Shown in pieces: positions 9,871 to 18,553 of a stretch of DNA of 64,000 nucleotides. Origin of the DNA: Geoalkalibacter ferrihydriticus DSM 17813 (GTDB lineage Bacteria; Desulfobacterota; Desulfuromonadia; Desulfuromonadales; Geoalkalibacteraceae). The notes beneath the pieces are model-generated. The model made no database searches. It saw nothing but the letters and a program-made list of their open reading frames with translations, and had not been told where the DNA came from. The stretch lies in assembly GCF_000820505.1 (NCBI RefSeq), contig NZ_JWJD01000001.1, positions 193,094 to 257,093 on the forward strand, written 5' to 3'. Position numbers and translations under genes: made by a program. The number at the start of each line of letters is the position of its first letter. Position 1 is the stretch's first letter.

Positions 9871-12800
9871 TGCTGCTCAGCAACGCCGCCATCAGCCGCC
9901 GCAGCACTGTCTTCACTCTCATGATGATCGCTCTGGTGGCGGGCCTCTACAGCTACCTGGTACTGCCCCGCGAATCGGCTCCGGACATCACCATTCCCGT
10001 GGTGCTGGTTGTCACCAATCATGAGGGAGTGGCGCCCGAGGATATCGAAACTCTCATCACGCTGCCTTTGGAGCGCAAGCTCAAAGGCCTCAAGGATGTG
10101 GAGAAGATGCGCTCGGTGAGTTCCGAGGGATCTTCCATGATCACCATCGAATTCACCCCGGATGTCGATATCGACAACGCCCGGCAACTGGTGCGCGATC
10201 GTGTCGATCAGGCCAAGGGCGATCTGCCCGACGATCTGGAGAACGATCCTTCCATTCTGGAAATCAACATCGCGGAATTTCCCATTCTGATGATCGCGGT
10301 CTCGGGTCCCGTGGGCGAAATGGTACTCAAGCAAGTAGCCGAGCGCCTTGAGGACTACATCGAACAGATCCCCGGGGTTCTCGACGTAGCGATCACCGGC
10401 GGGCGCGAGCGTCAGGTACGCGTCGAATTCGACCCCGATCGCTTGGCGGCTTATCGCCTGTCCTTTGTCGAAATCATGGCTGCCGTTCAGCGGGAAAACG
10501 TTAATATCCCCGGCGGCAGCATCGACATCGGCGAAGGCAAATATCTGCTGCGCATCCCCGGAGAATTTACTGACCCTGCGCAGATCGACAATTTGGTTCT
10601 GGTGGTGCGCGACGGTCGCCCCATCTACTTCAAGGATGTCGCCAACATCGTCGATACCCTTGAAGATCGCCTAAGCTATGCGCGGTTCAACGGCGAACCC
10701 AGCGTGACCCTGGCGATCAAGAAACGCACGGGCGAAAACATCATCGCCGTGGCTGATCAGGTCTTTGCCGTCCTCGAACAGGCACAGGGGCAATTACCGC
10801 CAGAAGTCGAGATGGCGGTCACCCTCAATCAGTCCAAAGACATCCGGCGCATGGTCGCCGAGCTTGAAAACAGCATCCTTACCGGGCTGATCCTGGTGGT
10901 GTCGGTGTTGTTCCTGTTTTTGGGCCTGCGCAACTCCCTGTTCGTCGCCTTGGCCATACCTTTTTCCATGCTCATCTCCTTTGCGGTGCTGCATGCCCTG
11001 GGCATCACCTTGAACATGGTGGTGCTGTTCAGCCTGATTCTGGCCCTCGGCATGCTGGTGGACAACGCCATCGTCATTGTCGAGAACATCTACCGACATA
11101 TGCAGGAGGGCAAGGATCGGGTGCAGGCCGCGCGCGATGCGGTGACAGAGGTGGGCTGGCCGGTCATCAGCTCAACCCTGACGACGCTCTGCGCCTTTTC
11201 TCCCCTGATGTTCTGGCCGGGTATCATGGGCGAATTCATGAAATTTCTGCCCCTGACCCTGATCGTCACCCTGAGCGCCTCGCTGTTTGTGGCCCTGGTC
11301 ATCAATCCGGTGGTTTGCGCAAGCTTTCTCTGGGTAGGGCGGCGCAAGGCCGAGGGCGATGCGCTGCCGCCGATTCTGCGTTTTTATCAGCGTCTGCTGC
11401 AATGGTCATTGCGCTGGCGGGTGCTGGTGCTGGGCGCGGCGGGAGGATTCTTGATCGGCATCGCCATCCTCTACGCCTATTTTGAGCACGGTGTCGAACT
11501 TTTCCCTGATATCGAACCCAATTTGGCCTATGTTGAAATCAGCGCCCCCGAGGGTACCAATCTCGACACCTCGGATCTGCTGGCGCGCGCGGTCGAGGAC
11601 ATTACCTTTCAGGAAGGTGACCTGCGCTTCGTCATTTCCGAAATGGGGGTGTCGGCCAACGCCGATATGGGCGGGGAGGGCGGTGGGCAAAGTCACCAGA
11701 GCAAGATCTCTCTGGATTTCATCGAGCGCGAAGAGCGTCGTGAGCATGCCGACAAGGTGCTGGCGCGGATTCGCCAGGCCGTTGCTGCTCTGCCCGGTGC
11801 CGAAATCAAAGTGGAAAAACACAAGGAGGGACCGCCCACGGGTGCGCCGGTGAGCATCGAGGTCAGCGGCGAGGACATCGAAGTTCTCGCTCAGGTGGCC
11901 AATGAGATCAGGGAGCGCATCAAGAACGTGCGGGGCCTGGTGGATCTCAAGGACGATCTGGTGCGAGCCAATCCGGAAATTCGCATTCTTGTGGATCGAG
12001 AAAAAGCCAGTCTGCTGGGCCTCTCTACGGTGGATATTTCCGAAACCGTCAAGGCTGCGGTAAGCGGCACCAAACTCGGGGTCTACCGCGAGGGCAATGA
12101 GGAATACGACATCGTCGCCCGGCTGCCCGAGGAGCGGCGGCGGTCATTAGCGGATGTCACCGGGCTGCTGATCCCGACGATGACCGGCGATCCGGTGCCT
12201 GTCTCCAGTCTGGCGAGCTTTGAGATGGGCACGGGGTTCGGTTCTATCCGCCGTCTCAACCAGAAGCGGGTCGTGACCATCACCGCCAACACCTCCGGGC
12301 GCAACAGCATCGAAGTGCTGCGCGAGGCGCAGGGGCTGCTGAAGAATCTGGAGATGCCCGGTGGTTACCGCATCGATTACAGCGGTGAGCAGCAAGAGCA
12401 GGAAAAGGCCGTGGCCTTTTTGAGCAAGGCATTTATCGCCGCCATTTTGCTCATCACCCTGGTGCTGGTAACCCAGTTCAATTCGTTTCGCCAGTCCCTC
12501 ATCGTCATGACCTCGGTGATCCTATCCCTGTCCGGGGTTTTTCTCGGACTGACCTTGACCGGTATGGCGTTCGGCATCATTATGACGGGCATCGGCGTCA
12601 TCTCTCTGGCAGGGGTGGTGGTCAACAACGCCATCGTGCTTATCGACTATGTCAATCAGTTGCGCCGCTCCGGGATGGGGCTGGAAGAGGCTCTGGTGCG
12701 GGCGGGAGTGGTGCGTTTTCGGCCGGTGCTGCTCACGGCTGCAACCACGATTCTGGGCCTCTTGCCCATGGCCGTGGGGTTCAGTTTCGATTTTCGCTCC

Positions 12801-12992
12801 CTGAGTTTTCAGATCGGTGGCGAGTCCGCGGAATGGTGGGGGCCCATGGCCGTGGCGGTGATCTTCGGCCTGGCGGTCGCGACCCTGCTGACCCTGGTGG
12901 TGGTGCCGGTGCTCTATTCTCTTTTACATGACAAGCCCCCGCGTGGATGGTTCGGCAATCTGCGCCGCCGGGGGGCTAAAAATGCGCACTAA
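9870..12992 (+). CDS. RND-family efflux pump, inner-membrane subunit (AcrB/MdtB-like)
   Basis: Proton-driven multidrug/solvent-type exporter (1040 aa) with 12 expected membrane helices and two large periplasmic loops. N-terminal RRSTVFTLMMIALVAGLYSY and the duplicated helix bundles fit HAE-type RND pumps. In the fourth membrane helix the usual Asp-Asp proton relay reads Asp398-Asn399 (GMLVDNAIVIVENIYR). It is translationally coupled to the adaptor (TGATG). An Imm27-like small gene follows 14 nt downstream. The exported compound cannot be inferred. Confidence 0.93.
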   Translation: MLLSNAAISRRSTVFTLMMIALVAGLYSYLVLPRESAPDITIPVVLVVTNHEGVAPEDIETLITLPLERKLKGLKDVEKMRSVSSEGSSMITIEFTPDVDIDNARQLVRDRVDQAKGDLPDDLENDPSILEINIAEFPILMIAVSGPVGEMVLKQVAERLEDYIEQIPGVLDVAITGGRERQVRVEFDPDRLAAYRLSFVEIMAAVQRENVNIPGGSIDIGEGKYLLRIPGEFTDPAQIDNLVLVVRDGRPIYFKDVANIVDTLEDRLSYARFNGEPSVTLAIKKRTGENIIAVADQVFAVLEQAQGQLPPEVEMAVTLNQSKDIRRMVAELENSILTGLILVVSVLFLFLGLRNSLFVALAIPFSMLISFAVLHALGITLNMVVLFSLILALGMLVDNAIVIVENIYRHMQEGKDRVQAARDAVTEVGWPVISSTLTTLCAFSPLMFWPGIMGEFMKFLPLTLIVTLSASLFVALVINPVVCASFLWVGRRKAEGDALPPILRFYQRLLQWSLRWRVLVLGAAGGFLIGIAILYAYFEHGVELFPDIEPNLAYVEISAPEGTNLDTSDLLARAVEDITFQEGDLRFVISEMGVSANADMGGEGGGQSHQSKISLDFIEREERREHADKVLARIRQAVAALPGAEIKVEKHKEGPPTGAPVSIEVSGEDIEVLAQVANEIRERIKNVRGLVDLKDDLVRANPEIRILVDREKASLLGLSTVDISETVKAAVSGTKLGVYREGNEEYDIVARLPEERRRSLADVTGLLIPTMTGDPVPVSSLASFEMGTGFGSIRRLNQKRVVTITANTSGRNSIEVLREAQGLLKNLEMPGGYRIDYSGEQQEQEKAVAFLSKAFIAAILLITLVLVTQFNSFRQSLIVMTSVILSLSGVFLGLTLTGMAFGIIMTGIGVISLAGVVVNNAIVLIDYVNQLRRSGMGLEEALVRAGVVRFRPVLLTAATTILGLLPMAVGFSFDFRSLSFQIGGESAEWWGPMAVAVIFGLAVATLLTLVVVPVLYSLLHDKPPRGWFGNLRRRGAKNAH

Positions 12993-13006
12993 ACAAGGAG
13001 GAAACC

Positions 13007-13285
13007 ATGGCTATTCATGAGGAGGATTGGGAACTTCAGCCCAGGGACCAGGAATTGCGGGCTTTTTGGATCGACCTCGGCAGCAGCATGGAGGAGGATG
13101 CCGCCTGGCAGCGCATTCTTTGGTTGATCCATGAAAAGCTGGAACTGGTGAAACGCGGCGAAGGACGTAATGCTCTGTACCGCGATCCCAATGATGGGCG
13201 CCTTTGGGCGCTGGCCTACGACCATCCCGAACTCAAGGATGGCGGGCCGCCGCGCCTGACCTGCGTCGATCAAGAGGGCGCCTGA
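13007..13285 (+). CDS. Imm27-like small protein
   Basis: Cytosolic protein of 92 aa with no signal or membrane segment. Its second half (LYRDPNDGRLWALAY, then DGGPPRL) closely resembles the pattern I recall for the immunity protein 27 (Imm27) family, in which a Trp-rich strand and a GGPPxL turn are typical. That family was defined among immunity proteins of polymorphic toxin loci, but members also occur alone. No toxin gene is adjacent. A strong AAGGAGG site and the 14-nt gap make it the third gene of the RND operon. The function here is unknown. Confidence 0.6.
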   Translation: MAIHEEDWELQPRDQELRAFWIDLGSSMEEDAAWQRILWLIHEKLELVKRGEGRNALYRDPNDGRLWALAYDHPELKDGGPPRLTCVDQEGA

Positions 13286-13320
13286 AAATAATCGGCCTCA
13301 GTCGATCCGACTGAGGCCGA
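13284..13320 (-). terminator. Terminator at the end of the tatD/radical SAM gene
   Basis: A perfect 13-bp stem (13292-13304 with 13308-13320) and a 3-nt loop are followed on the minus strand by TTATTTT. It lies between convergent genes, 4 nt past the stop of the minus-strand gene, and could also stop plus-strand transcripts. Confidence 0.75.
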
Positions 13321-13324
13321 AAGC

Positions 13325-14710
13325 TTATCCCACCTCGTTGTATTCCCGTTCCCGAAATTTTGCCCCCAGTTCTTCCGCGAGCTTCCGGCAGGCGGCGATG
13401 TCGAGGCTTGGCACCGTGACGGCGCTGGCGACGACCTCGGGAATGCACCGCGCTGCTTCACGAATAAACTCCTTGACCCCCTCGAAAGCGAGTTCGCCGA
13501 ATTGTGAATGGCACAGATCCTGATAGGTGGCAGCGTCGGGTGCATTGAGGGACACCGATAAACTGTCCACCAACCCGACCAGCTCCGGAACGATGTTGCG
13601 CCCGTGCACAAGGTTCGCCTGGCCGTCGGTGTTGATGCGCACCTTGCAGCCTTTTTTCTTGAGCCAGGCGGCGACTTCCTTGATGAGATCGAGGCGCAGC
13701 AACGGTTCGCCGTAGCCGCAAAAGACCACTTCATCATAGGCGCGTGGATCGCCCACGGCGGCGATGACTTCGGCGGCGTCGGGTTCATGATCGAGCTTAA
13801 GGCGGTGGCCCTTGACGGTGAAGTCGTGGAATTTTGCGCAGAAAGAGCAGGCATTGGTGCAGCGGTTGGTGATGTTGAGATAGAGGCTGTTGCGAATGGC
13901 ATAGGCGATGCGCACGGCCTGTTCGGCCTGGCCGATGCCGAACAGGTTGCCGGCGTTGAGGGTGGTGATGCGTGCGACGTCCTCCAGAGACAACCCCTTG
14001 ATTTCACCGATCTTCTCGGCGGTCAGGCGCACATAGGCGGGTTCGTTGCGTTTGCCGCGAAAGGGTTGGGGCGCAAGATATGGGCAGTCGGTTTCAACCA
14101 GCAGACGTTCCATGGGAACGCTGCGCACCACCGCGCGCAGCTCTTCGTTTTTCGGATAGGTGATGGTGGCGGGAAAGCTGATGTAAAAGCCCATTTCCAG
14201 GCAGGCGCGCGCCATGGCGGCGTCTCCGGAAAAGCAATGAATGACCCCGCCGACCTCGGCGGCCTGCTCTTCGCGCAAAATGCTCAATATGTCTTCATGG
14301 GCGTCGCGATCATGCACGATAAGCGGCAGAGCCAGTTCGCGGGCCAGTCTGATCTGGCGGCGAAAGGCGAGGCGTTGGGCATCCCGGGGAGCGCGGTCGC
14401 GATAGTAATCGAGTCCCGTTTCGCCGATGGCAACAACTTTGGGAGCGGCGGCCAGTTCGCGCAGCCGCCGAATACCTTCCTCGTCGGCTTGCAAGGCGTC
14501 GTGGGGATGAATGCCCACCGCTGCATAGACTTCGTCGAAACGTTCCGCAAGCGTAATGCTGTTACGCGAACTCTCAAGGTCACAGCCCACAGTAAGAATG
14601 GTTTCGACCCCGTTGTCCCGCGCTCGGGCGATGACCAGGTCCAGGTCTTCGGCAAAGGGGCGATTGTAGAGATGGGCGTGGGTATCGATGAGAGAAGATC
14701 TCAGGGACAT
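13325..14710 (-). CDS. TatD-family nuclease fused to a TatD-associated radical SAM domain
   Basis: Bifunctional 461-aa protein. Residues 1-260 are a TatD metal-dependent hydrolase: DTHAH, GETGLDYY, a VIHCFSG histidine and ETDCPYLAP supply the metal ligands. Residues from about 268 form a radical SAM domain with the CTNACSFC cluster motif and GYGEPLLR; stand-alone versions are known as TatD-associated radical SAM proteins. I start at the ATG 14710-14708 (MSLRSSLIDTHAHL, GGAG upstream), because the longer frame would begin upstream of the metG terminator hairpin. It is the last gene of the tmk-holB-ricT-metG group. The radical SAM substrate is unknown. Confidence 0.88.
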   Translation of the reverse strand: MSLRSSLIDTHAHLYNRPFAEDLDLVIARARDNGVETILTVGCDLESSRNSITLAERFDEVYAAVGIHPHDALQADEEGIRRLRELAAAPKVVAIGETGLDYYRDRAPRDAQRLAFRRQIRLARELALPLIVHDRDAHEDILSILREEQAAEVGGVIHCFSGDAAMARACLEMGFYISFPATITYPKNEELRAVVRSVPMERLLVETDCPYLAPQPFRGKRNEPAYVRLTAEKIGEIKGLSLEDVARITTLNAGNLFGIGQAEQAVRIAYAIRNSLYLNITNRCTNACSFCAKFHDFTVKGHRLKLDHEPDAAEVIAAVGDPRAYDEVVFCGYGEPLLRLDLIKEVAAWLKKKGCKVRINTDGQANLVHGRNIVPELVGLVDSLSVSLNAPDAATYQDLCHSQFGELAFEGVKEFIREAARCIPEVVASAVTVPSLDIAACRKLAEELGAKFREREYNEVG

Positions 14711-14723
14711 GCGATGCTCCGGC

Positions 14724-14753
14724 AAAACCAAGGGGCGCCGTGGCGCCCCTTGG
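14724..14753 (-). terminator. Terminator hairpin between metG and the tatD gene
   Basis: CCAAGGGGCGCC and GGCGCCCCTTGG form a perfect 12-bp stem (14728-14739 with 14742-14753) with a 2-nt gap, so the loop must open further. On the minus strand TTTT follows. It likely ends or attenuates metG transcription before the tatD gene. Confidence 0.65.
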
Positions 14754-14788
14754 GGTGTTATCAGTGAAAGGTTTGTTCTTTCCAACAG

Positions 14789-16321
14789 TTACTGCGTCTC
14801 AATGCGAGGGAACAGGGGGGCTGCTTTGGCGATAATTGTGCCGGCCTGCAGACCACCCCACACCTCATTGTCGGCAAAGGTCAAATCGTTTTTTTCGCCG
14901 CCGAGAATGCCCATGATCTTCGCAGCAGTTTCCGGCATGAAGGGATTGATCAGCAAGGCGATGATGCGTGTGCCTTCGAGCAGGTTATACATGACGGTGC
15001 CCAGGCGTCCGCTCTGCGCCGGATCTTTGGCCAGAGCCCAGGGCGCGGTTTCATCGATATATTTGTTGGCGGCACTGATCAATTCCCAGGTTGCCTGGAG
15101 TGCCTTGTTGAAGGCCATATCATTCATGTGTCCGTCCACCAGTTTTACCGCGGCGGGAAAACGCGCGGTAAACGCAGCGTCGAGTTCCGTCTGGACTTCT
15201 GCCGCAGGTAGTTCGCCGCGGAAGTATTTGCTGAGCATGGCCGTCGAGCGGCTCACCAGATTGCCCAGATCGTTCGCCAAGTCGGAGTTGATGCGATGCA
15301 CCAGGGAGGCATGGGAGAAATCGCCGTCCAAGCCGAAGGGCACCTCGCGCATGAGGAAGTAGCGGATGGCGTCGGCACCGTACTTATCGACCAGCATGTT
15401 GGGCTCGACCACGTTCATCAGGCTCTTACTCATCTTCTTGCCCTCCACCGTCCACCAGCCGTGGGCAAACACCTTTTTGGGCAAGGGAATGCCGGCGGCC
15501 ATGAGAAAGGTCGGCCAGTAGACGGTGTGGAAGCGCAGGATGTCCTTGCCGATGACATGAGCGTCAGCAGGCCAGAAGGTGGCGAAGTGTCCGTTGGGGT
15601 CGTCAGGATAACCCAGAGCACTGATGTAGTTGGTCAGGGCGTCGAACCAGACATAAATTACGTGTTTGTCATCGCCGGGCACCGGTGTGCCCCAGGAAAA
15701 AGAGGTGCGCGAAATGGACAGGTCGCGCAGCCCTTCGCGAACGAAATTGAGAATTTCATTGCGGCGCGTTTTGGGTTGAATGAAGTCGGGGTTCTCTTCG
15801 ATATGCGTCAGCAGCGCCTGCTGATATTTGCTCATGCGAAAAAAATAGGACTCTTCCTTGAGTTTGTCCGTGGGGCGTCCACAATCGGGGCAGGTGCCGT
15901 CAAGCAGCTGGTTTTCCGTCCAAAAAGTTTCGCAGGGAGTGCAATACCAGTCTTCGTAATCGCCCAGATAAATATCGCCTTTGGCTTGAATGATCTGGAA
16001 GAGGCGATGCACGCCTTTTTTGTGCCGTTCCTGGGTGGTGCGGATGAAATCGGTGTGAGAAATGTTGAGCCGCTCCCACAAAGCCTGAAAACGTTTAACC
16101 ACGCGGTCAGCCAACTCCAGCGGCGTTTCACCCTTGGCCTGGGCGGCTTTTTCAACTTTCTGGCCATGCTCGTCGGTGCCGGTGAGAAAAAACACCTCGT
16201 GGCCCCGGGCGCGCTTGTAGCGTGCTATGACATCGCAGGCGAGGGTGGTGTAGGCATGGCCGATGTGGGGAACATCGTTGACGTAATAAATGGGCGTGGT
16301 GATGTAAAAAGGCTCTGGCAT
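14789..16321 (-). CDS. metG: Methionyl-tRNA synthetase
   Basis: Charges tRNA-Met in the cytosol. This class Ia enzyme of 510 aa shows HIGHAYTT near residue 20, a Cys-rich zinc knuckle (CTPCETFW...CPDCGRP, about residues 125-150) and the KKMSKS loop near residue 295. It lacks the C-terminal EMAP/Trbp111-like tRNA-binding domain found in longer forms, as is common for the short bacterial type. ATG 16321 has GGGGAGATC upstream. ricT lies 15 nt upstream in the same operon. Confidence 0.97.
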   Translation of the reverse strand: MPEPFYITTPIYYVNDVPHIGHAYTTLACDVIARYKRARGHEVFFLTGTDEHGQKVEKAAQAKGETPLELADRVVKRFQALWERLNISHTDFIRTTQERHKKGVHRLFQIIQAKGDIYLGDYEDWYCTPCETFWTENQLLDGTCPDCGRPTDKLKEESYFFRMSKYQQALLTHIEENPDFIQPKTRRNEILNFVREGLRDLSISRTSFSWGTPVPGDDKHVIYVWFDALTNYISALGYPDDPNGHFATFWPADAHVIGKDILRFHTVYWPTFLMAAGIPLPKKVFAHGWWTVEGKKMSKSLMNVVEPNMLVDKYGADAIRYFLMREVPFGLDGDFSHASLVHRINSDLANDLGNLVSRSTAMLSKYFRGELPAAEVQTELDAAFTARFPAAVKLVDGHMNDMAFNKALQATWELISAANKYIDETAPWALAKDPAQSGRLGTVMYNLLEGTRIIALLINPFMPETAAKIMGILGGEKNDLTFADNEVWGGLQAGTIIAKAAPLFPRIETQ

Positions 16322-16336
16322 GATCTCGATCTCCCC

Positions 16337-17455
16337 TTATTGGTCTTTTTTTCGTGAACGGCGGCGCGGCCGGCGTTTGCGTTCGCCGCCTTGCGGCTTA
16401 GCGGCTTGTTCGGCGCTGGAAGCTGGTGGCTGCTTGCGCTCACCGGAATCCGCCGATGGCTTTTGAGATTCGGTGGTCGCGGGTTTGTTCTCGCTGCCTC
16501 CGGTGGCTGGTGACTTTTTTTTGCTGCGTGAGCGACTGCGCGATCGTTTGCGTGGCGGCTTCTCCGAGTCGCTGCGTTCTTGCGCGGAAGCTGCAGCCGG
16601 CGCGGTCGGCTTCGGCTTTTCAACGGGTTCTTCGGACGCTGCTTTGGGTGACGGCAGTTCACCTCGCTCGATGTCTTGAGCCGAAAGGATGGCCTCGCTT
16701 CCGGTCTCCAGTTTGACCTTCACCGTTCCGGCAAAGATATTCTGACTGAGGACCATTGCTTCAAGTTCGCCGACTTTGATGATGCGACCGATCTTGGGCA
16801 GGCCGCGCTTGAGGTGGCAGTAGGTTTCGTATTCGTACCCCAGGCAGCACAGCAGGCGCCCACACTGGCCGGAAATTTTGTTGGGATTGAGGGCCAATCC
16901 CTGTTCTTTGGCCATTTTCACCGAGACCGGATTGAAGTCCCGCAAAAAAGTGCAGCAACACAGTTCCCGCCCGCAGATACCAATACCGCCCACCAGCTTG
17001 GCTTCATCACGCACGCCGATTTGACGCATTTCGATGCGGGTGTGGAAATACTGGGCCAGGTCCTTGACCAGATCGCGAAAATCGATGCGGCCATCGGCCG
17101 TGAAGTAGAAAACGATCTTGGAGCCGTCAAAAAGATATTCCGCCTGAACCAGTTTCATCGCCAAGCCGCGCTCTTCGATGCGCTTGCGACAAAAACGAAA
17201 GGCTTCTTCCTCCCGGGCGGCGTAGCGTAAGGCCAGTTCCAGATCCTCTTCGGTGGCTTGACGCAAGATCTTTTTGAGATCTTCATTTTGCCCGGTTTGC
17301 TCCGCCTCGCGGGGAGCAAGCACCACCGTCCCCAAAGCGCGGCCGCGTTCGGTTTCCACGACGATTTTATCGCCGACGTTAAGCTCCAGGTCACCGGCGT
17401 CAAAATCATAAATTTTGCCGGCCTCACGAAATTTTATGGAAACGACTCGAATCAT
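16337..17455 (-). CDS. ricT: PSP1-domain protein RicT (YaaT), with a long basic tail
   Basis: Cytosolic PSP1-domain protein (372 aa). In Bacillus RicT acts with RicA and RicF in a complex that binds Fe-S clusters and affects RNase Y; no partner is encoded here, so the role in this organism is inferred. The PSP1 core holds the cysteine clusters CGRELCCCTF and CGRLLCCLGYEYETY around residues 160-205. From about residue 255 the tail is low in complexity and rich in Lys, Arg, Ser and Pro. The placing between holB and metG is the usual arrangement in related genomes. Confidence 0.85.
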   Translation of the reverse strand: MIRVVSIKFREAGKIYDFDAGDLELNVGDKIVVETERGRALGTVVLAPREAEQTGQNEDLKKILRQATEEDLELALRYAAREEEAFRFCRKRIEERGLAMKLVQAEYLFDGSKIVFYFTADGRIDFRDLVKDLAQYFHTRIEMRQIGVRDEAKLVGGIGICGRELCCCTFLRDFNPVSVKMAKEQGLALNPNKISGQCGRLLCCLGYEYETYCHLKRGLPKIGRIIKVGELEAMVLSQNIFAGTVKVKLETGSEAILSAQDIERGELPSPKAASEEPVEKPKPTAPAAASAQERSDSEKPPRKRSRSRSRSKKKSPATGGSENKPATTESQKPSADSGERKQPPASSAEQAAKPQGGERKRRPRRRSRKKDQ

Positions 17456-17587
17456 GAACGGTTTGCCTGTTCCTTATTTAAAAAACATGAAGAATCATTT
17501 CTACACGGATCTGGTCAAGCGATGGTTCGTCACAAACCCAACCGCTGCGATCGGGCTAGATCCGTGTCTCCAGGTTAACGGTACCCG

Positions 17588-18553
17588 TCACGCGCAGAGC
17601 TGCAGCAACAGATGGTCCATGGCAAGTTGCTTGTTGACGTTGCGGCTCAGGTAGCGGCGGGTGGTCTGAACCGCCTCGAGTTTGCCCAGCACCGATGCCG
17701 GGGTTTCGCGCCCGGCACAGCGTCGCACCTTTTCCAGTAAATCGATATTGACCAGATCTTCTTCAGGGCGTCCGTGCAGGGTCAGTAGCACATCGCGATA
17801 AAAGGCTTCAAGAATTTCGAGGTGTTCCGGTATCTGTTCTTTTTTCTCGGCCAGATCCCGTGCCAGATCGAAAAGCGGCAGCACGCTTCCGGGAGAAAGT
17901 GCCGTTACGGCTTTGAGAAAATCGCGCCGGCCGGTGAGAAACAGTTCCCGATCACGCCCCAGGGCTTTTCGAAAGCTGCCGTCGGACAGCGCGGCCAGCA
18001 GATGGGCACCGGCATCGTCGATTTCCAGGCGCTGAACCAGATCGCGTTTTAAAAGCTCAGCCGGGATGCGATGAAAGGGCAGAGGCTGGCAGCGTGACCG
18101 GATCGTTTGCAGCAGTTGCTCGGGATGAGCGCTCAGAAGAATGAACAAGGCTTCTCCAGAGGGCTCCTCCAGGGTTTTCAGCAGCGCGTTGCCGGCGGCA
18201 GGAACCATTTTTTCCGCCTGTTCAATCAGGCACACCTTTTTGGGCGCTTCGAGAGGGCGATAGGAAAATTCCCGTTGAATGGCGCGAACCTGCTCAATTT
18301 TGATGCTGTTGCCGTCAGGCTCGAGCAGATGAAGGTCTGGATGGTTGAAGTGGTCAACTTTGCGACAGGCGATGCAGTTGCCGCAACCCTGATGTGGGCA
18401 GAAAACGGCGCGCACCAGAGCCAGTGCCATCAAACGCTTGCCGACGCCCTCGGGTCCGGTGAACAGATACGCATGGGCCAGGCGATCAGCAGCAAGAACT
18501 CGTCGCAGGATGTCTTTTTGCCGCTCGTGTCCGAGAATCTGCGAAAAAATCAT
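17588..18553 (-). CDS. holB: DNA polymerase III delta-prime subunit
   Basis: Clamp-loader subunit (321 aa) with an AAA+ fold: a P-loop GPEGVGKR near residue 34, a zinc module CPHQGCGNCIACRKVDH and the SRC motif (TIRSRCQ) used as the arginine-finger element. The delta subunit (holA) lies at 35.4 kb. Its ATG overlaps the tmk stop in an ATGA, so it is coupled to tmk. Confidence 0.93.
   Translation of the reverse strand: MIFSQILGHERQKDILRRVLAADRLAHAYLFTGPEGVGKRLMALALVRAVFCPHQGCGNCIACRKVDHFNHPDLHLLEPDGNSIKIEQVRAIQREFSYRPLEAPKKVCLIEQAEKMVPAAGNALLKTLEEPSGEALFILLSAHPEQLLQTIRSRCQPLPFHRIPAELLKRDLVQRLEIDDAGAHLLAALSDGSFRKALGRDRELFLTGRRDFLKAVTALSPGSVLPLFDLARDLAEKKEQIPEHLEILEAFYRDVLLTLHGRPEEDLVNIDLLEKVRRCAGRETPASVLGKLEAVQTTRRYLSRNVNKQLAMDHLLLQLCA

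Noticed and set aside
13604-14767. A 387-codon plus-strand open frame over the tatD/radical SAM gene
   Set aside because: The minus strand encodes clear TatD and radical SAM motifs. The plus-strand product has no family resemblance.
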